A stretch of 64,000 nucleotides of DNA from Staphylococcus saccharolyticus (GTDB lineage: Bacteria; Bacillota; Bacilli; Staphylococcales; Staphylococcaceae): positions 1,674,001 through 1,738,000 of the forward strand of contig NZ_UHDZ01000001.1 in the NCBI RefSeq assembly GCF_900458815.1, in the 5' to 3' direction. A program made the translations under genes and the position numbers. Of this stretch, positions 44,692-54,944 are shown piece after piece. Within the stretch, counting starts at the first letter, position 1. Every line of letters begins with the position of its first letter. A model generated the notes under the pieces. That model had not been told where the DNA came from, ran no database searches, and saw only the letters and a program-made list of their open reading frames with translations.

Positions 44692-45119
44692 GAGTAATCT
44701 CCTTTCTTTAAAACACTCATTTTCAAAGGAAAATAACAGCTTGAATCTTTGATTAAAGTTTTCACTGAAAATAAAAATACCTTTATATTGAATATATATA
44801 ATGTCTCTATAACTTTAGCTAAGGTTAATTATAACTTAACACCGTAGATAAATCACTTTAATTAGATAATACGTCTATTAGAAAATAAATCTATAGTACT
44901 TTGGTACCATTAAAAAATCTTTTTTATATTTCTTACACTAAATGTAAATTTTATTTGAATTTTGTAAAAATAATGTGTAGTTGAGAGTTGTAATTTTAAC
45001 AATAAAGTAATAAAATTTAAGGCTATAGTGTACATATACTAATAGCAACCAGATGATTCAAAATTAACAATTTCTAACCATAGATTTTAAAAATTTTAAT
45101 GATTATAGGAGCACTAACA
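44692..45119. other. Divergent promoter region without a gene
   Basis: 428 AT-rich bases between the mutase gene (-) and lcpB (+). Only the ribosome sites and probable promoters; I see no ORF or strong hairpin. Confidence 0.5.
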
Positions 45120-46355
45120 ATGAACAAATTTTTGAAGTTTTTTTTAATATTATTAACATTCGTTCTACTCGTTGTTCCAATTATTTTTGCTACCCAGTTA
45201 TATCATAGTTCAGAATCCGCTTTTGAATCTTCACAGGACGCTAAAGATGCTCAAAGGCAGTCTAACTTACGAGATTCTAAAGTTAATCCTGAAAAGCAAC
45301 CTATTTCTATTTTATTCTTAGGTATAGACAATAATGAAGGTAGAGAAAAGAACGGACAGAGTATTGAACATTCAAGATCAGACGCTATGATTTTATCTAC
45401 TTTTAATCAAAAAAGACATCAAATTAGAATGCTAAGCATACCACGAGATACTATAAGTTATATCCCCAAAGTTGGCTATTATGATAAAATTACTCATGCT
45501 CATGCTTACGGTGGTCCAATCGCTTCAATGGATGCAGTCGAAGCTACAATGAATGTACCGGCAGACTATTATGTACGTGTCAATATGAAAGCGTTTGTTG
45601 AAGCTGTAAATGAATTAGGTGGTATTTATTACGATGTGCCGTACAATTTAAACGAACCTAATAGTGATGATACAGGTAGAATTAAAATTAAAAAAGGTTA
45701 TCAAAAACTTAATGGTGACAAAGCTTTAGCAGTAGCACGAACTAGACATCACGATTCCGACTTAAAACGCGGTCAAAGACAAATGGATTTAATTAAAATT
45801 TTGTTCCAAAAGGCCCAAAGTTTAGATTCAATTGATAAGTTAGATAACGTTATAAATATTGTAGGTAAAAATGCAAAACATAACCTTACTAAAAAGGAAA
45901 TTAAATCTTTAGCTAAAATGTATTTAACTGAAGATACGGATATTAAAACCTCTCAACTTAAAGGTAAAGATGATTATTTAAACGATATTTATTACTATCA
46001 TCCAAGTGTAAAAAGTATAATGAAATATTCAAATATCTTGCGCTCAGACTTAGGCTTATCTAAAATTACAGATAAAGATGAATTCTTGGATTATAGAGTT
46101 ATTAAACATTATGGTTCCCTTATTCCTCTTACTGAGTTAGACGAGAGTCTACTACGCAAAAATCAAAAAGAATCAACTAACAATCATACTGAAAATAGTA
46201 CTGATAATCACTCTAATAACGATACTCAAGAACAAAATCAACAACATATGCAAGATGGCACTCAAACAGAACAGAATACTGAAGTAAACAAGTACCAAAA
46301 TCAAGACCAACAAAATGATATGATAGATAACAGTAGCAACAACGCAATACAATAA
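45120..46355 (+). CDS. lcpB: LytR-CpsA-Psr family wall teichoic acid ligase
   Basis: 411-residue LCP protein. A single N-terminal membrane helix (residues 5-25) leads to an extracellular LCP domain with ISILFLGIDNNEGR, RSDAMIL, MLSIPRDT and the ARTRHHDSDLKRGQRQ motif whose arginines hold the polyprenyl pyrophosphate. The tail is Asn/Gln/Thr rich. It attaches wall teichoic acid to peptidoglycan. The position between fmtA and atl corresponds to S. aureus LcpB (SA0908). I chose ATG 45120 for its TAGGAG; the reading seven codons longer has no such site. Confidence 0.9.
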   Translation: MNKFLKFFLILLTFVLLVVPIIFATQLYHSSESAFESSQDAKDAQRQSNLRDSKVNPEKQPISILFLGIDNNEGREKNGQSIEHSRSDAMILSTFNQKRHQIRMLSIPRDTISYIPKVGYYDKITHAHAYGGPIASMDAVEATMNVPADYYVRVNMKAFVEAVNELGGIYYDVPYNLNEPNSDDTGRIKIKKGYQKLNGDKALAVARTRHHDSDLKRGQRQMDLIKILFQKAQSLDSIDKLDNVINIVGKNAKHNLTKKEIKSLAKMYLTEDTDIKTSQLKGKDDYLNDIYYYHPSVKSIMKYSNILRSDLGLSKITDKDEFLDYRVIKHYGSLIPLTELDESLLRKNQKESTNNHTENSTDNHSNNDTQEQNQQHMQDGTQTEQNTEVNKYQNQDQQNDMIDNSSNNAIQ

Positions 46356-46419
46356 ATACTATTATATAATGTTAAATTCACATCATTCTTTATATAAATT
46401 CAAGAGAGGAGCTCAAAAT

Positions 46420-46890
46420 ATGAGTCGTAAAACATACGAGAAAGTTGCTAATATTAATGGCATGTTTAATGTACTCGAACAACAAATCATTCACAGTAAA
46501 GATATGGCTTTATTTAGAAATGAATTTTTCTATGTTAATCATGAACATAGAGAAAACTATGAAGCACTTTTAATTTATTATAAGAATAGTTTTGATAATC
46601 CTGTTGTTGACGGTGCTTGTTATATTCTTGCTCTACCTGAAATTTTTAATAAAGTTGATGTTTTTGAATCCGACTTACCATTCACATGGGTATATGATGA
46701 AAATGGCATTTCGGAAACAATGAAAAATATTAGCGTACCTCTTCAATACTTAATAGCTGCAGCATTAGAGGTTACTGACGTGACGATATTTAAACCATCA
46801 GGTTATACTATGGGTATGAATAATTGGAACATTGCACAACTACGTATTTTTTGGCAATATTGTGCGATTGTTAGAAAAGAAGCTTTATAA
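46420..46890 (+). CDS. DUF2538 family protein
   Basis: 156-residue soluble protein beginning MSRKTYEKVANINGMF; conserved among staphylococci at this place after lcpB (SA0907-like). A compact alpha/beta protein rich in aromatic residues with no known catalytic motif; VDGACYILALPE and MGMNNWNIAQLRIFWQYC stand out. The GAGAGGAG site lies before ATG 46420, better than a longer reading from 46369. Function unknown. Confidence 0.82.
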   Translation: MSRKTYEKVANINGMFNVLEQQIIHSKDMALFRNEFFYVNHEHRENYEALLIYYKNSFDNPVVDGACYILALPEIFNKVDVFESDLPFTWVYDENGISETMKNISVPLQYLIAAALEVTDVTIFKPSGYTMGMNNWNIAQLRIFWQYCAIVRKEAL

Positions 46891-46929
46891 AAATAGTGAT
46901 ATTTATAACCCTCGTTCATTTTGTGAATA

Positions 46930-47328
46930 ATGTTAGAAAATTTCTTTGACGTTAGAAAAAAAGTATTTGTAGAAGAACAAGGCGTTCATCTACAAAATGA
47001 AATTGATCAATATGAATATAACTCTATCCATATTGTTGGTTATATAGACAAAAATAGTCCCTTCGCTACAGCTAGAATAAGATCGATAAATAATTATACT
47101 GGAAAGGTAGAACGTCTGGCAGTATTAAAAAGATACAGGGGCTTAAATTATGGTCAAAATTTAATGAAAACGATAGAAATAATAACTAGAGAAAATGATT
47201 ATAACGAGTTAACGATGCATGCGCAAGTACAAGCACAAGACTTCTATTCAAAATTAGGCTACACCCCTCACTCCAACTATTTTTTCGAAGAAAATATAAA
47301 ACACATTATTATGAAGAAGTTTTTATAG
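46930..47328 (+). CDS. GNAT acetyltransferase with a damaged or misplaced 5' end
   Basis: 132 codons: RKKVFVEEQGV near the N-terminus and the acetyl-CoA loop region VERLAVLKRYRGLNYGQNLMK, then FYSKLGY, as in the ElaA-like GNAT proteins found here in S. aureus. The ATG at 46930 has no ribosome site, and the family N-terminus (about 10 residues before MLENFF) is readable only in another frame just upstream (VHFVNN at about 46910-46928). A small deletion probably removed the true start. A pseudogene is as likely as a weakly expressed short form. Confidence 0.6.
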   Translation: MLENFFDVRKKVFVEEQGVHLQNEIDQYEYNSIHIVGYIDKNSPFATARIRSINNYTGKVERLAVLKRYRGLNYGQNLMKTIEIITRENDYNELTMHAQVQAQDFYSKLGYTPHSNYFFEENIKHIIMKKFL

Positions 47329-47569
47329 TCTTTTTTATATACTAACATCATCTTTTTCATTTATTTAAAATGTAATATTTCACATGTAGAATATAAGCTA
47401 ATAATTTCATTATGTATTGATTTACCAATGGTCTAAAGATAAAAACCACAAATTTATATTTGAGATATAGGTTAAAATTAGATTACAAAACTGTTAAAAG
47501 TAATACAGTTATGACAACAAATATTATAATTAATTCAAAATATTAAACATGCGAGGAGTAAATAATAAA

Positions 47570-50500
47570 ATGGCGAAGAAATTCAATTATAAATTACCGT
47601 CAATGGTTGCTTTAACGTTAGTAGGAACTGCTTTTACAGCGCATCATGCATATGCGGAAGAACAACCCCAACAGGATCAAACAAGTAACAAAAATGTCCT
47701 TGATGGTCAAATTACACTTAAACAAACAGAACAAGCAAAAAAAACAGCTACTCAATCAACTCAAAACATATCAGGTACACAAACATACCAAGACCCAACA
47801 AAAGTTCAATTTAAACAAGATACAGATACTAAAATATATGATGCATCATTAGATGAACTAAATGTTTCTAGAAATACTTCTCAAAATCAATCAACTGGTT
47901 CAAATCAAAACGTTGATAACTCTCAATCAACTAATGAGTTAGTAAAACCTGTTTCTCAAGTTTCGTCGAATCAACAAAATGAAAGTATCACATCATTGCA
48001 AAGTGATATTTCTAATAATGCAGAAAGTAAAGATACAACTAATAATTACATAGCTCAAAAAAACGACACAACTACAGCTCAGGAAGTAAGTCAACCAAAA
48101 ATTAGTACTAGAAACAACAACACTTCAAATAAAGAATTAACTAACACAAATCCATCTGGTTATAACTTTGACTACGATGAAAAAGACGAAGCTACTAATA
48201 GCACTCAAAACGTTTCAACAAGTGTTCAAATCAATAATCTAACAAATAAACAAACTACAGATAAGCCAGATACAACTAATCAATTACAATCAAATACTGT
48301 TAAAACAAATTCTATCAAAAAAGCTACTTCAACGAATGAAACAAAAAATGTTACTAATCAAATCACTACTTTTAGTTCAGTCGCACAACCAAGAATGTTG
48401 TATTCAGTAAGTAGCAATACATCTTCATTACCTAAATACACACCTCAAGTTAAATCACCAATCAACGACTATATACGTAAAAAGAACTATAAAGCGCCAC
48501 AAATTGAAGAGGACTATACATCGTACTTCCCTAAATATGGTTATAGAAATGGCGTAGGACGACCAGAGGGTATCGTAGTTCATGATACTGCGAATGACAA
48601 TTCAACTATCGACGGTGAAATTGCATACATGAAGCGTAATTACAATAATGCATTCGTACATGCCTTTGTAGATGGCAACAGAATTGTTGAAACTGCTCCT
48701 ACTGACTATTTATCTTGGGGCGCTGGGTATTATGGAAATCAACGTTTTATTAATGTTGAAATAGTACACACACATGATTATGACTCATTTGCACGTTCAA
48801 TGAATAACTATGCAGATTATGCAGCAACTCAATTACAATATTATGGTTTAAAACCAGATAGTGCTGAAAACGACGGCAAGGGTACTGTGTGGACACACTA
48901 TGCTATTTCAAGATATCTTGGTGGTACCGATCATGCCGATCCCCATCAATACTTTAAAAATCATAACTATAGTTACGCAGAATTATATGACTTAATTAAT
49001 GAAAAATATTTAATTAAAACAGGTCAAGTTGCACCTTGGGGTACAAGTTCATCTAGTTCTACTAAACCTTCTGGTGGCTCAAGTAGTAAATTGACTGTAT
49101 CTGCAAATAGTGGAGTAGCTCAAATTAGACCTAAAAACAGTGGTTTATACACTACTGTGTACGACAGTAAAGGACATCAAACTGATCAAGTTCAAAAAAC
49201 GTTATCAGTGACTAAATCGGCTACACTTGGTAATAATAAATTCTATTTAGTTGAAGACTATAATACTGGCAAAAAATATGGTTGGGTTAAACAAGATGAT
49301 GTTGTTTACAATACAGCTAAATCTCCTATTAAAATAAACCAAACTTATAATGTTAAAGTTGGATCAACACTTTATACAGTACCTTGGGGTACACCAAGTC
49401 AAATAGCTAGCAAAGTTTCAGGTACTGGTAATCAAACATTTAAAGCAACTAAACAGCAGCAAATTGATAAAGCCATCTATCTGTATGGTACTGTAAACGG
49501 TAAGTCTGGTTGGATTAGTAAATATTATCTATCTACTCCATCATCTAGTAGTACTGATAAACCATCAACAAATAATAAATTGACTGTGTCTGCTAAAAGT
49601 GGCGTAGCTCAAATTAAACCTAAAAACAGTGGCTTGTACACTACTGTGTACGATGAAAAAGGTAAAGCTACTAACCAAGTACAACGTACTTTATCAGTCA
49701 CTAAATCGGCTACACTTGGAAGTAATAAATTCTATTTAGTTCAGGATTATAACTCAGGCATTAAATATGGTTGGATTAAACAAGATGACGTTGTTTATAA
49801 TACAGCTAAATCTCCTATTAAAGTGAACCAAACTTATAATGTTAAAGCTGGTGTTAAACTATACACTGTGCCATGGGGCACTTTCAATCAAGTAGCTGGA
49901 ACTGTTACAGGTACTGGTAACCAAACATTTAAAGTGACTAAGCAACAACAAATTGATAAAGCAACTTATTTATATGGTACTGTCAATGGTAAATCTGGTT
50001 GGATTAGTAAATACTATCTAACAACGCCTACTGCAGTTAGATCGGTTGCTACAAAACCAGTTACTTCATCTAAAGTTGAAACAAGTACTAAACCTACAAC
50101 TACTAATAAAAAAGTATCAACTCAAATGTTAGCAACATCAAAAGCGACTAACACAACTAAAACTACTCAAAAAACAGCAACACAAACTGTAAATAAAATT
50201 GCTCAAGTTAAAACTAATAATTCTGGCATAAGAGCATCTGTTTATGATAAGAAAGCAAAAAGTGGCGCTAAATATGCTAATCGCACAGTCATCATTAACA
50301 AACAACGTAAAAAAGGTAATAACACTTATGTATTACTTCAAGATAGTACTCGTAATACACCTTTAGGTTGGGTTAATATTAATGATGTAACAACACAAAA
50401 TATTGGTAATCCTGTTAAGTCAGTTGGTAAATACACAGTTAAACAGGCAAACAATGGTCTGTACTCAATAGCTTGGGGTACTAAAAACCAACAATTATCT

Positions 50501-51583
50501 ACACCTAAGACTTTATCAAACAAGACATTTAGAGCATCAAAAGCAGTATATGTTGGTAAAGATCTATACTTATATGGAACTGTTAACAATAAAACTGGAT
50601 GGATGGCTGCAAAAGATTTAACAAACAATAATACTAATACACAAGCAACACCTTATAAATATACGTTTGTCATTAACAACAATAATAGCTACTTTTACAA
50701 TAATCCTACACAATCAAGTCGCTATACATTAAGACCATATTATGAACAACCATTCTCAGTTATAAAACAAAAAAACATCGATGGTGTGACTTGGTACTAT
50801 GGACAACTATTAGATGGCAAATTTGTTTGGATTAAATCATCGGATCTTGTAAAAGAAAACATTGATTATGTTAATACTGGAATGAGATTGGACGAAGCAG
50901 CAACAATTCAATATCATCTTCCATACAAACCACAAGTTCAACATGTAGCTGGCCAATGGACTGACGCAAATTATAGTGAAATTAAATATGCTATGGATAC
51001 TACTCGATTAGCAAATGATCCGACATTGAAATACCAATTCTTGCGTTTAGACCAACCACAATATCTTTCAGTGGATGCGTTAAATAAATTACTAAAAGGT
51101 AAAGGTGTATTAGAAAATCAAGGAGCGGCATTCAGTGAGGCAGCACGTAAATACGGCATTAATGAAATTTATCTTATCTCTCATGCTCTAGTTGAAACAG
51201 GTAACGGTACATCTCAATTAGCCAAAGGTGGCGATGTAGTGAATGGTAAATTCACTGATCAAACACCTACAAAATATCATAATGTATTTGGAATTGGCGC
51301 TTATGATGAAAATCCATTAATCGATGGCATTAACTATGCTAAACAAGCTGGATGGTCTTCAGTATCTAAGGCCATTGTAGGGGGAGCCCAATTTATCGGA
51401 CAATCATACGTTAAAGCTGGACAAAATACGCTATATAAAATGCGTTGGAACCCATCAAAACCTGGTACTCATCAATATGCTACTGATATTAACTGGGCAA
51501 ATGTAAATGCTCAAGTCCTTAAAGGATTCTATGACACTATGTGTGAAGTTGGTAAATACTACGAAATCCCAGTATATAAATAA
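47570..51583 (+). CDS. atl: Bifunctional autolysin (amidase / glucosaminidase)
   Basis: 1337-residue major autolysin. Signal peptide to about Ala29 (starts MAKKFNYKLPSMVALTL as in AtlE); Gln/Ser/Thr/Asn-rich propeptide to about residue 290; zinc amidase domain about 300-500, with VVHDTAND near 338 and DHADPHQYF; GW repeats to about 1100, arranged in three pairs with repeated LTVSANSGVAQI-like and NGKSGWISKYYL units; and a C-terminal glucosaminidase with the catalytic Glu in ISHALVETGNG near 1208. Processed outside the cell; it splits daughter cells and supports attachment. ATG 47570 with GAGGAG is preferred. Confidence 0.95.
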   Translation: MAKKFNYKLPSMVALTLVGTAFTAHHAYAEEQPQQDQTSNKNVLDGQITLKQTEQAKKTATQSTQNISGTQTYQDPTKVQFKQDTDTKIYDASLDELNVSRNTSQNQSTGSNQNVDNSQSTNELVKPVSQVSSNQQNESITSLQSDISNNAESKDTTNNYIAQKNDTTTAQEVSQPKISTRNNNTSNKELTNTNPSGYNFDYDEKDEATNSTQNVSTSVQINNLTNKQTTDKPDTTNQLQSNTVKTNSIKKATSTNETKNVTNQITTFSSVAQPRMLYSVSSNTSSLPKYTPQVKSPINDYIRKKNYKAPQIEEDYTSYFPKYGYRNGVGRPEGIVVHDTANDNSTIDGEIAYMKRNYNNAFVHAFVDGNRIVETAPTDYLSWGAGYYGNQRFINVEIVHTHDYDSFARSMNNYADYAATQLQYYGLKPDSAENDGKGTVWTHYAISRYLGGTDHADPHQYFKNHNYSYAELYDLINEKYLIKTGQVAPWGTSSSSSTKPSGGSSSKLTVSANSGVAQIRPKNSGLYTTVYDSKGHQTDQVQKTLSVTKSATLGNNKFYLVEDYNTGKKYGWVKQDDVVYNTAKSPIKINQTYNVKVGSTLYTVPWGTPSQIASKVSGTGNQTFKATKQQQIDKAIYLYGTVNGKSGWISKYYLSTPSSSSTDKPSTNNKLTVSAKSGVAQIKPKNSGLYTTVYDEKGKATNQVQRTLSVTKSATLGSNKFYLVQDYNSGIKYGWIKQDDVVYNTAKSPIKVNQTYNVKAGVKLYTVPWGTFNQVAGTVTGTGNQTFKVTKQQQIDKATYLYGTVNGKSGWISKYYLTTPTAVRSVATKPVTSSKVETSTKPTTTNKKVSTQMLATSKATNTTKTTQKTATQTVNKIAQVKTNNSGIRASVYDKKAKSGAKYANRTVIINKQRKKGNNTYVLLQDSTRNTPLGWVNINDVTTQNIGNPVKSVGKYTVKQANNGLYSIAWGTKNQQLSTPKTLSNKTFRASKAVYVGKDLYLYGTVNNKTGWMAAKDLTNNNTNTQATPYKYTFVINNNNSYFYNNPTQSSRYTLRPYYEQPFSVIKQKNIDGVTWYYGQLLDGKFVWIKSSDLVKENIDYVNTGMRLDEAATIQYHLPYKPQVQHVAGQWTDANYSEIKYAMDTTRLANDPTLKYQFLRLDQPQYLSVDALNKLLKGKGVLENQGAAFSEAARKYGINEIYLISHALVETGNGTSQLAKGGDVVNGKFTDQTPTKYHNVFGIGAYDENPLIDGINYAKQAGWSSVSKAIVGGAQFIGQSYVKAGQNTLYKMRWNPSKPGTHQYATDINWANVNAQVLKGFYDTMCEVGKYYEIPVYK

Positions 51584-51594
51584 AGTTTAACTGT

Positions 51595-51628
51595 GGCATC
51601 TCTTAAGTGATTTACACTAAGAGGTGCC
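51595..51628 (+). terminator. Stem-loop after atl
   Basis: 11-bp arms 51595-51605 and 51618-51628 (with a G-U pair) 11 bases past the atl stop. The following T-run is poor, so termination may be partial. Confidence 0.5.
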
Positions 51629-51709
51629 CTCATTATATGTAAACGTAACAGTTGATATTTTTACTCTTTATAATGCCTATAGTTGTCTTATAAACTCTAT
51701 ACAATCATA

Positions 51710-51818
51710 AAAAAGCTAAGTAAGTTTGAAAGTCCCCTGATGTCCTCTCACAAAATTAGATTTTATTCCAACTTTTAGTCTGAACATCTCCTACTACTTC
51801 AAAGTTACTTAGCTTTTT
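51710..51818. ncRNA. Candidate small RNA or large bidirectional terminator
   Basis: Perfect 14-bp outer arms 51710-51723 and 51805-51818 are extended by about 8 further pairs and enclose a loop of roughly 60 bases. The loop bears the C-rich plus-strand stretches GTCCCCTGATGTCCTCTC and CATCTCCTAC. C-rich unpaired motifs are typical of staphylococcal regulatory RNAs. Both strands end in a T-run, so either strand could be made. No name assigned. Confidence 0.4.
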
Positions 51819-51876
51819 ATTATTAAACGATTTAGTATACAATACACTTGCGACCCAATTTGTAAAACTACTTTTA

Positions 51877-52296
51877 CTAAATAAATATATGCCTACTGTT
51901 CAATTTATTTAATAGTTGATTTAAACTGTCAATTTCTTCTGATGATAAACATTGACATCTAGCTTCAATTAATTCACATCTTGCAGTATTAATTTGTTGA
52001 ATTAAAGAACGTGCTTCTTCTGTTAAAATTAATTCTTTACAACGTAAATCATCATGTGATTGCTGACTCGTGATATAACCCTTTAATACCAACTTTTTTA
52101 TCCATCTTGACACAATCGACTGTTCCCTTCTAATCTTCATTGTTAAATCATATTGAGATAAGCGATCATAATTATTTAAAATACGCAAAAGTTCTAATTG
52201 CTCAGAGGTAATATCTGTACGCTGGCCAAATCGTCTATTGACTAAATTTAAATCATTATTAGTAAGTGTAATAAGTTTTTCAAGTTGTTTATACAT
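51877..52296 (-). CDS. MarR family transcriptional regulator
   Basis: 139-residue winged helix-turn-helix protein; recognition region LSQYDLTMKIRREQSIVSRWIKKLVLKGYI, wing with SHDDLRCKELILTEEA, and flanking dimerisation helices. Three cysteines are present, two in RCELIEARCQC near the C-terminus, which could sense thiol stress (inference). It is divergent from the broken acyltransferase gene, perhaps its former target. Confidence 0.82.
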   Translation of the reverse strand: MYKQLEKLITLTNNDLNLVNRRFGQRTDITSEQLELLRILNNYDRLSQYDLTMKIRREQSIVSRWIKKLVLKGYITSQQSHDDLRCKELILTEEARSLIQQINTARCELIEARCQCLSSEEIDSLNQLLNKLNSRHIFI

Positions 52297-52448
52297 GTTG
52301 TTCTACTCCACTATATTAAGTTGTTAATTTTATATGCTTTATTTATAAAATATACAATACTAATATACACATTGCACAAATTCTTTGCATAATTACCTAA
52401 ATATATACTAAATTAGAATATGTCTAAATAGAAAAAAGGAGACCCTTT

Positions 52449-53452
52449 ATGACCGCCATCAAAGATAGGGATTATTTTTTTGACAACGCCCGTGCAGTTT
52501 TAATATTTTTAGTTGTATTCGGACATCTTTTACAACCTTATACTTCTGAAGATAGATGTTTACAAGCTTTATATTTATTAATATATAGTTTTCATATGCC
52601 TACATTTTTATTTATATCAGGTTATTTTGCAAAAAATTTAGATAAACCACATTACTTAGAAAAAATTGCTAAGAAACTACTCGTGCCATATGTCATTTTT
52701 TTCGCATTCTTCTCACTTTATTATTATTTTACTGGTAAAGAAGATGCTATACAGTTAGATCCATTTAATCCAGTTTTTGCATTATGGTTCCTACTCACAC
52801 TATTCTTCTTTCATGTCGTATTAGTAATCGTGCGTAGATATAATCCATATATCGTATTGTCAATTTCTATACTTGTATCAATTTTGGCTGGATTTTCTGG
52901 TAATATTGACGGTTATATGAGTATATCAAGAACAATTGTATTTTTTCCTATCTTCTATATTGGACATTTAGTGACTAAGGAACAAACAATAAAGCTTAGA
53001 AATAAAAAATGGATAGCTATATCTGTTATTATTCTTATCTCATTTTTTATTGGTTACACGATTCATCCTATCAATGGAGACTGGTTATTAGGTCACCATA
53101 CACTTCTCTTGAAAGCCACGGTGAAGGTGTCTACAGTCCATTTAAACGTTTATTATTATACATCATCATTCTTATCACGATGTGTGCATTTTTAAATCTG
53201 ACTTCCCAGAAACAACGTTTTTACACATATATTGGTCGGAGAACAATGTTTGTATACTTACTTCACGGTATTGTTATAGGCATAATCAGAGGTTTTGGAT
53301 TATATCCATTTAAGGATAACATCTCAATATTCACATATTTATTTCTTATAGTCACTTCTCTCATTATTGTGTTCGTATTGTCATCTAAAGTGGTATGTAA
53401 ATGGACGAATCCACTAATAAATTTAAGAAGACCATCACAATTTAAAGATTAA
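52449..53452 (+). pseudogene. Acyltransferase-3 family membrane protein, frameshifted
   Basis: The first frame reads MTAIKDRDYFFDNARAVLI with the family's hydrophobic helices and the FSFHMPTFLFISGYF-type motif, up to GDWLLG at about 53090. Then one base is missing (GGTCACC, probably GGTTCACC before), and the sequence continues in the other frame as SPYTSLESHGEGVYSPFKR to RRPSQFKD at 53452. The split products would be 248 and an unstarted 120-odd residues. When intact, such proteins O-acetylate surface glycans or wall polymers. A strong AAAAAGGAG site remains. One missing base could also be an error. Confidence 0.82.
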
Positions 53453-53591
53453 ATTTCATATTATAATTAAGTTTAATACCAAAATGTAGTTAGCAAATAT
53501 GTTATGATAGTACTAATTTGAAAGAATTATGAGACTATTCACACAATTTAAATACTGCATATTGGTATTTTTTATAGAGAGGTTTTAGACA

Positions 53592-54770
53592 ATGAAATTA
53601 TCATTAAATACACATTCAAAATTTTTAAGAGCGCCTAGTATTCGTCAATTTTCAAATAGAATTAAGTATATTGACGATTGTATCAACTTAACTATTGGTC
53701 AACCAGACTTTCCTATGCCAAATGTGGTTAAAAATGCATATATTAACGCAATTAAAGAGGATAAAACAAGTTACTCTCATAACAAAGGATTGGTAGAAAC
53801 ACGACAAGCGATTAGTGATTATTTTAAGCAACGATATGGATTCTACTACAGTGAAGAAGAAATCATCGTCACGAATGGAGCTAGCGAAGCATTAGATACC
53901 TCATTAAGAAGTATTATCGAACCAGGTAATGAAATACTTATTCCTGGACCTATCTATGCAGGATACATTCCTTTAGTAGAAACTTTAGGTGGAACACCTA
54001 TCTTTATGGATACTACACATTCAGAATTTAAAGTAACTCCAGAACTCATTGAGAAACATTTAACTGATAATACAAAAGCAATATTACTTAATTGTCCTAC
54101 CAATCCTACAGGTGTCGCACTCAGTCGAACAGAAACTAGAGCGATTGTAGACACACTTGTTGATAAAGAAATATTTGTCATCAGTGATGAAATTTATGCT
54201 GAAAATACTTTCGCTGGACATCATACATCATTCGCTGAATTTACAGAGATTCGTAATCAGTTATTACTCATTGGTGGTTTAAGCAAATCACATTCAGCCA
54301 CAGGTATTCGAATCGGCTTTTTAATCGGTCCAGAGTATTTAATCGAAAAATTAACATTCATGCACGCCTATAATTGTATTTGCGCCAACGTACCAGCTCA
54401 AATTGCATGTAAAGCAGCACTTAAAGAAGGAATAGATGTTCCTAAATATATGAACGAAGCATATATTAAACGTCGTAATTATTTAAAAAACAAATTAGAA
54501 TCGCTCGGTTTTGAAATCACTGCACAACCTGAAGGCGCATTTTATATTTTCCCTAGTATCAAAAATTTTACAGATAATGATTTTGATTTTTGTGTAGATG
54601 TTTTAGAAAAAGCCCACTTAGCCATGGTGCCTGGATCTTCCTTTACAGATATTGGAAAAGGATATATAAGACTATCATACGCTTATGACATGAATATGTT
54701 AAAAGAAGGTATGCGTCGCTTAGAAAATTATTTGTACAACCAGTATCCTAATGAGATGCCACCATCGTAA
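53592..54770 (+). CDS. PLP-dependent class I/II aminotransferase
   Basis: 392-residue fold type I aminotransferase. NLTIGQPDFPMP and YSHNKGL at the N-terminal side, NGASEALD for phosphate, NCPTNPTGV, SDEIYAE, the PLP lysine in GGLSKSHSATGIRIGF and the C-terminal RLSYA. Most like the PatA/AspC group (aromatic or N-acetyl-diaminopimelate aminotransferases). In S. aureus an orthologue lies beside the men genes; the substrate is not proven. GAGAGG precedes the ATG. Confidence 0.88.
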   Translation: MKLSLNTHSKFLRAPSIRQFSNRIKYIDDCINLTIGQPDFPMPNVVKNAYINAIKEDKTSYSHNKGLVETRQAISDYFKQRYGFYYSEEEIIVTNGASEALDTSLRSIIEPGNEILIPGPIYAGYIPLVETLGGTPIFMDTTHSEFKVTPELIEKHLTDNTKAILLNCPTNPTGVALSRTETRAIVDTLVDKEIFVISDEIYAENTFAGHHTSFAEFTEIRNQLLLIGGLSKSHSATGIRIGFLIGPEYLIEKLTFMHAYNCICANVPAQIACKAALKEGIDVPKYMNEAYIKRRNYLKNKLESLGFEITAQPEGAFYIFPSIKNFTDNDFDFCVDVLEKAHLAMVPGSSFTDIGKGYIRLSYAYDMNMLKEGMRRLENYLYNQYPNEMPPS

Positions 54771-54879
54771 AACATTTATATTAGTTACAGGGTTCTATTC
54801 TTTTCAATCTAGGTTATTATCAAAATTTACAGTTTGGGCAAAATAGTTCCCTTCAAAAATGAATTATTTTTCATACAAA

Positions 54880-54921
54880 AAATCCCGTTGGCTAATTTAA
54901 GTGAACTAACCAAGGGGATTT
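54880..54921 (-). terminator. Terminator of the menFDHB operon
   Basis: Minus-direction stem, outer arms 54915-54921 and 54880-54886 extended by TTGG/CCAA, followed by TTTTTT (54882-54876). Confidence 0.85.
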
Positions 54922-54944
54922 CTATTTATATAAAATCTAAACAC

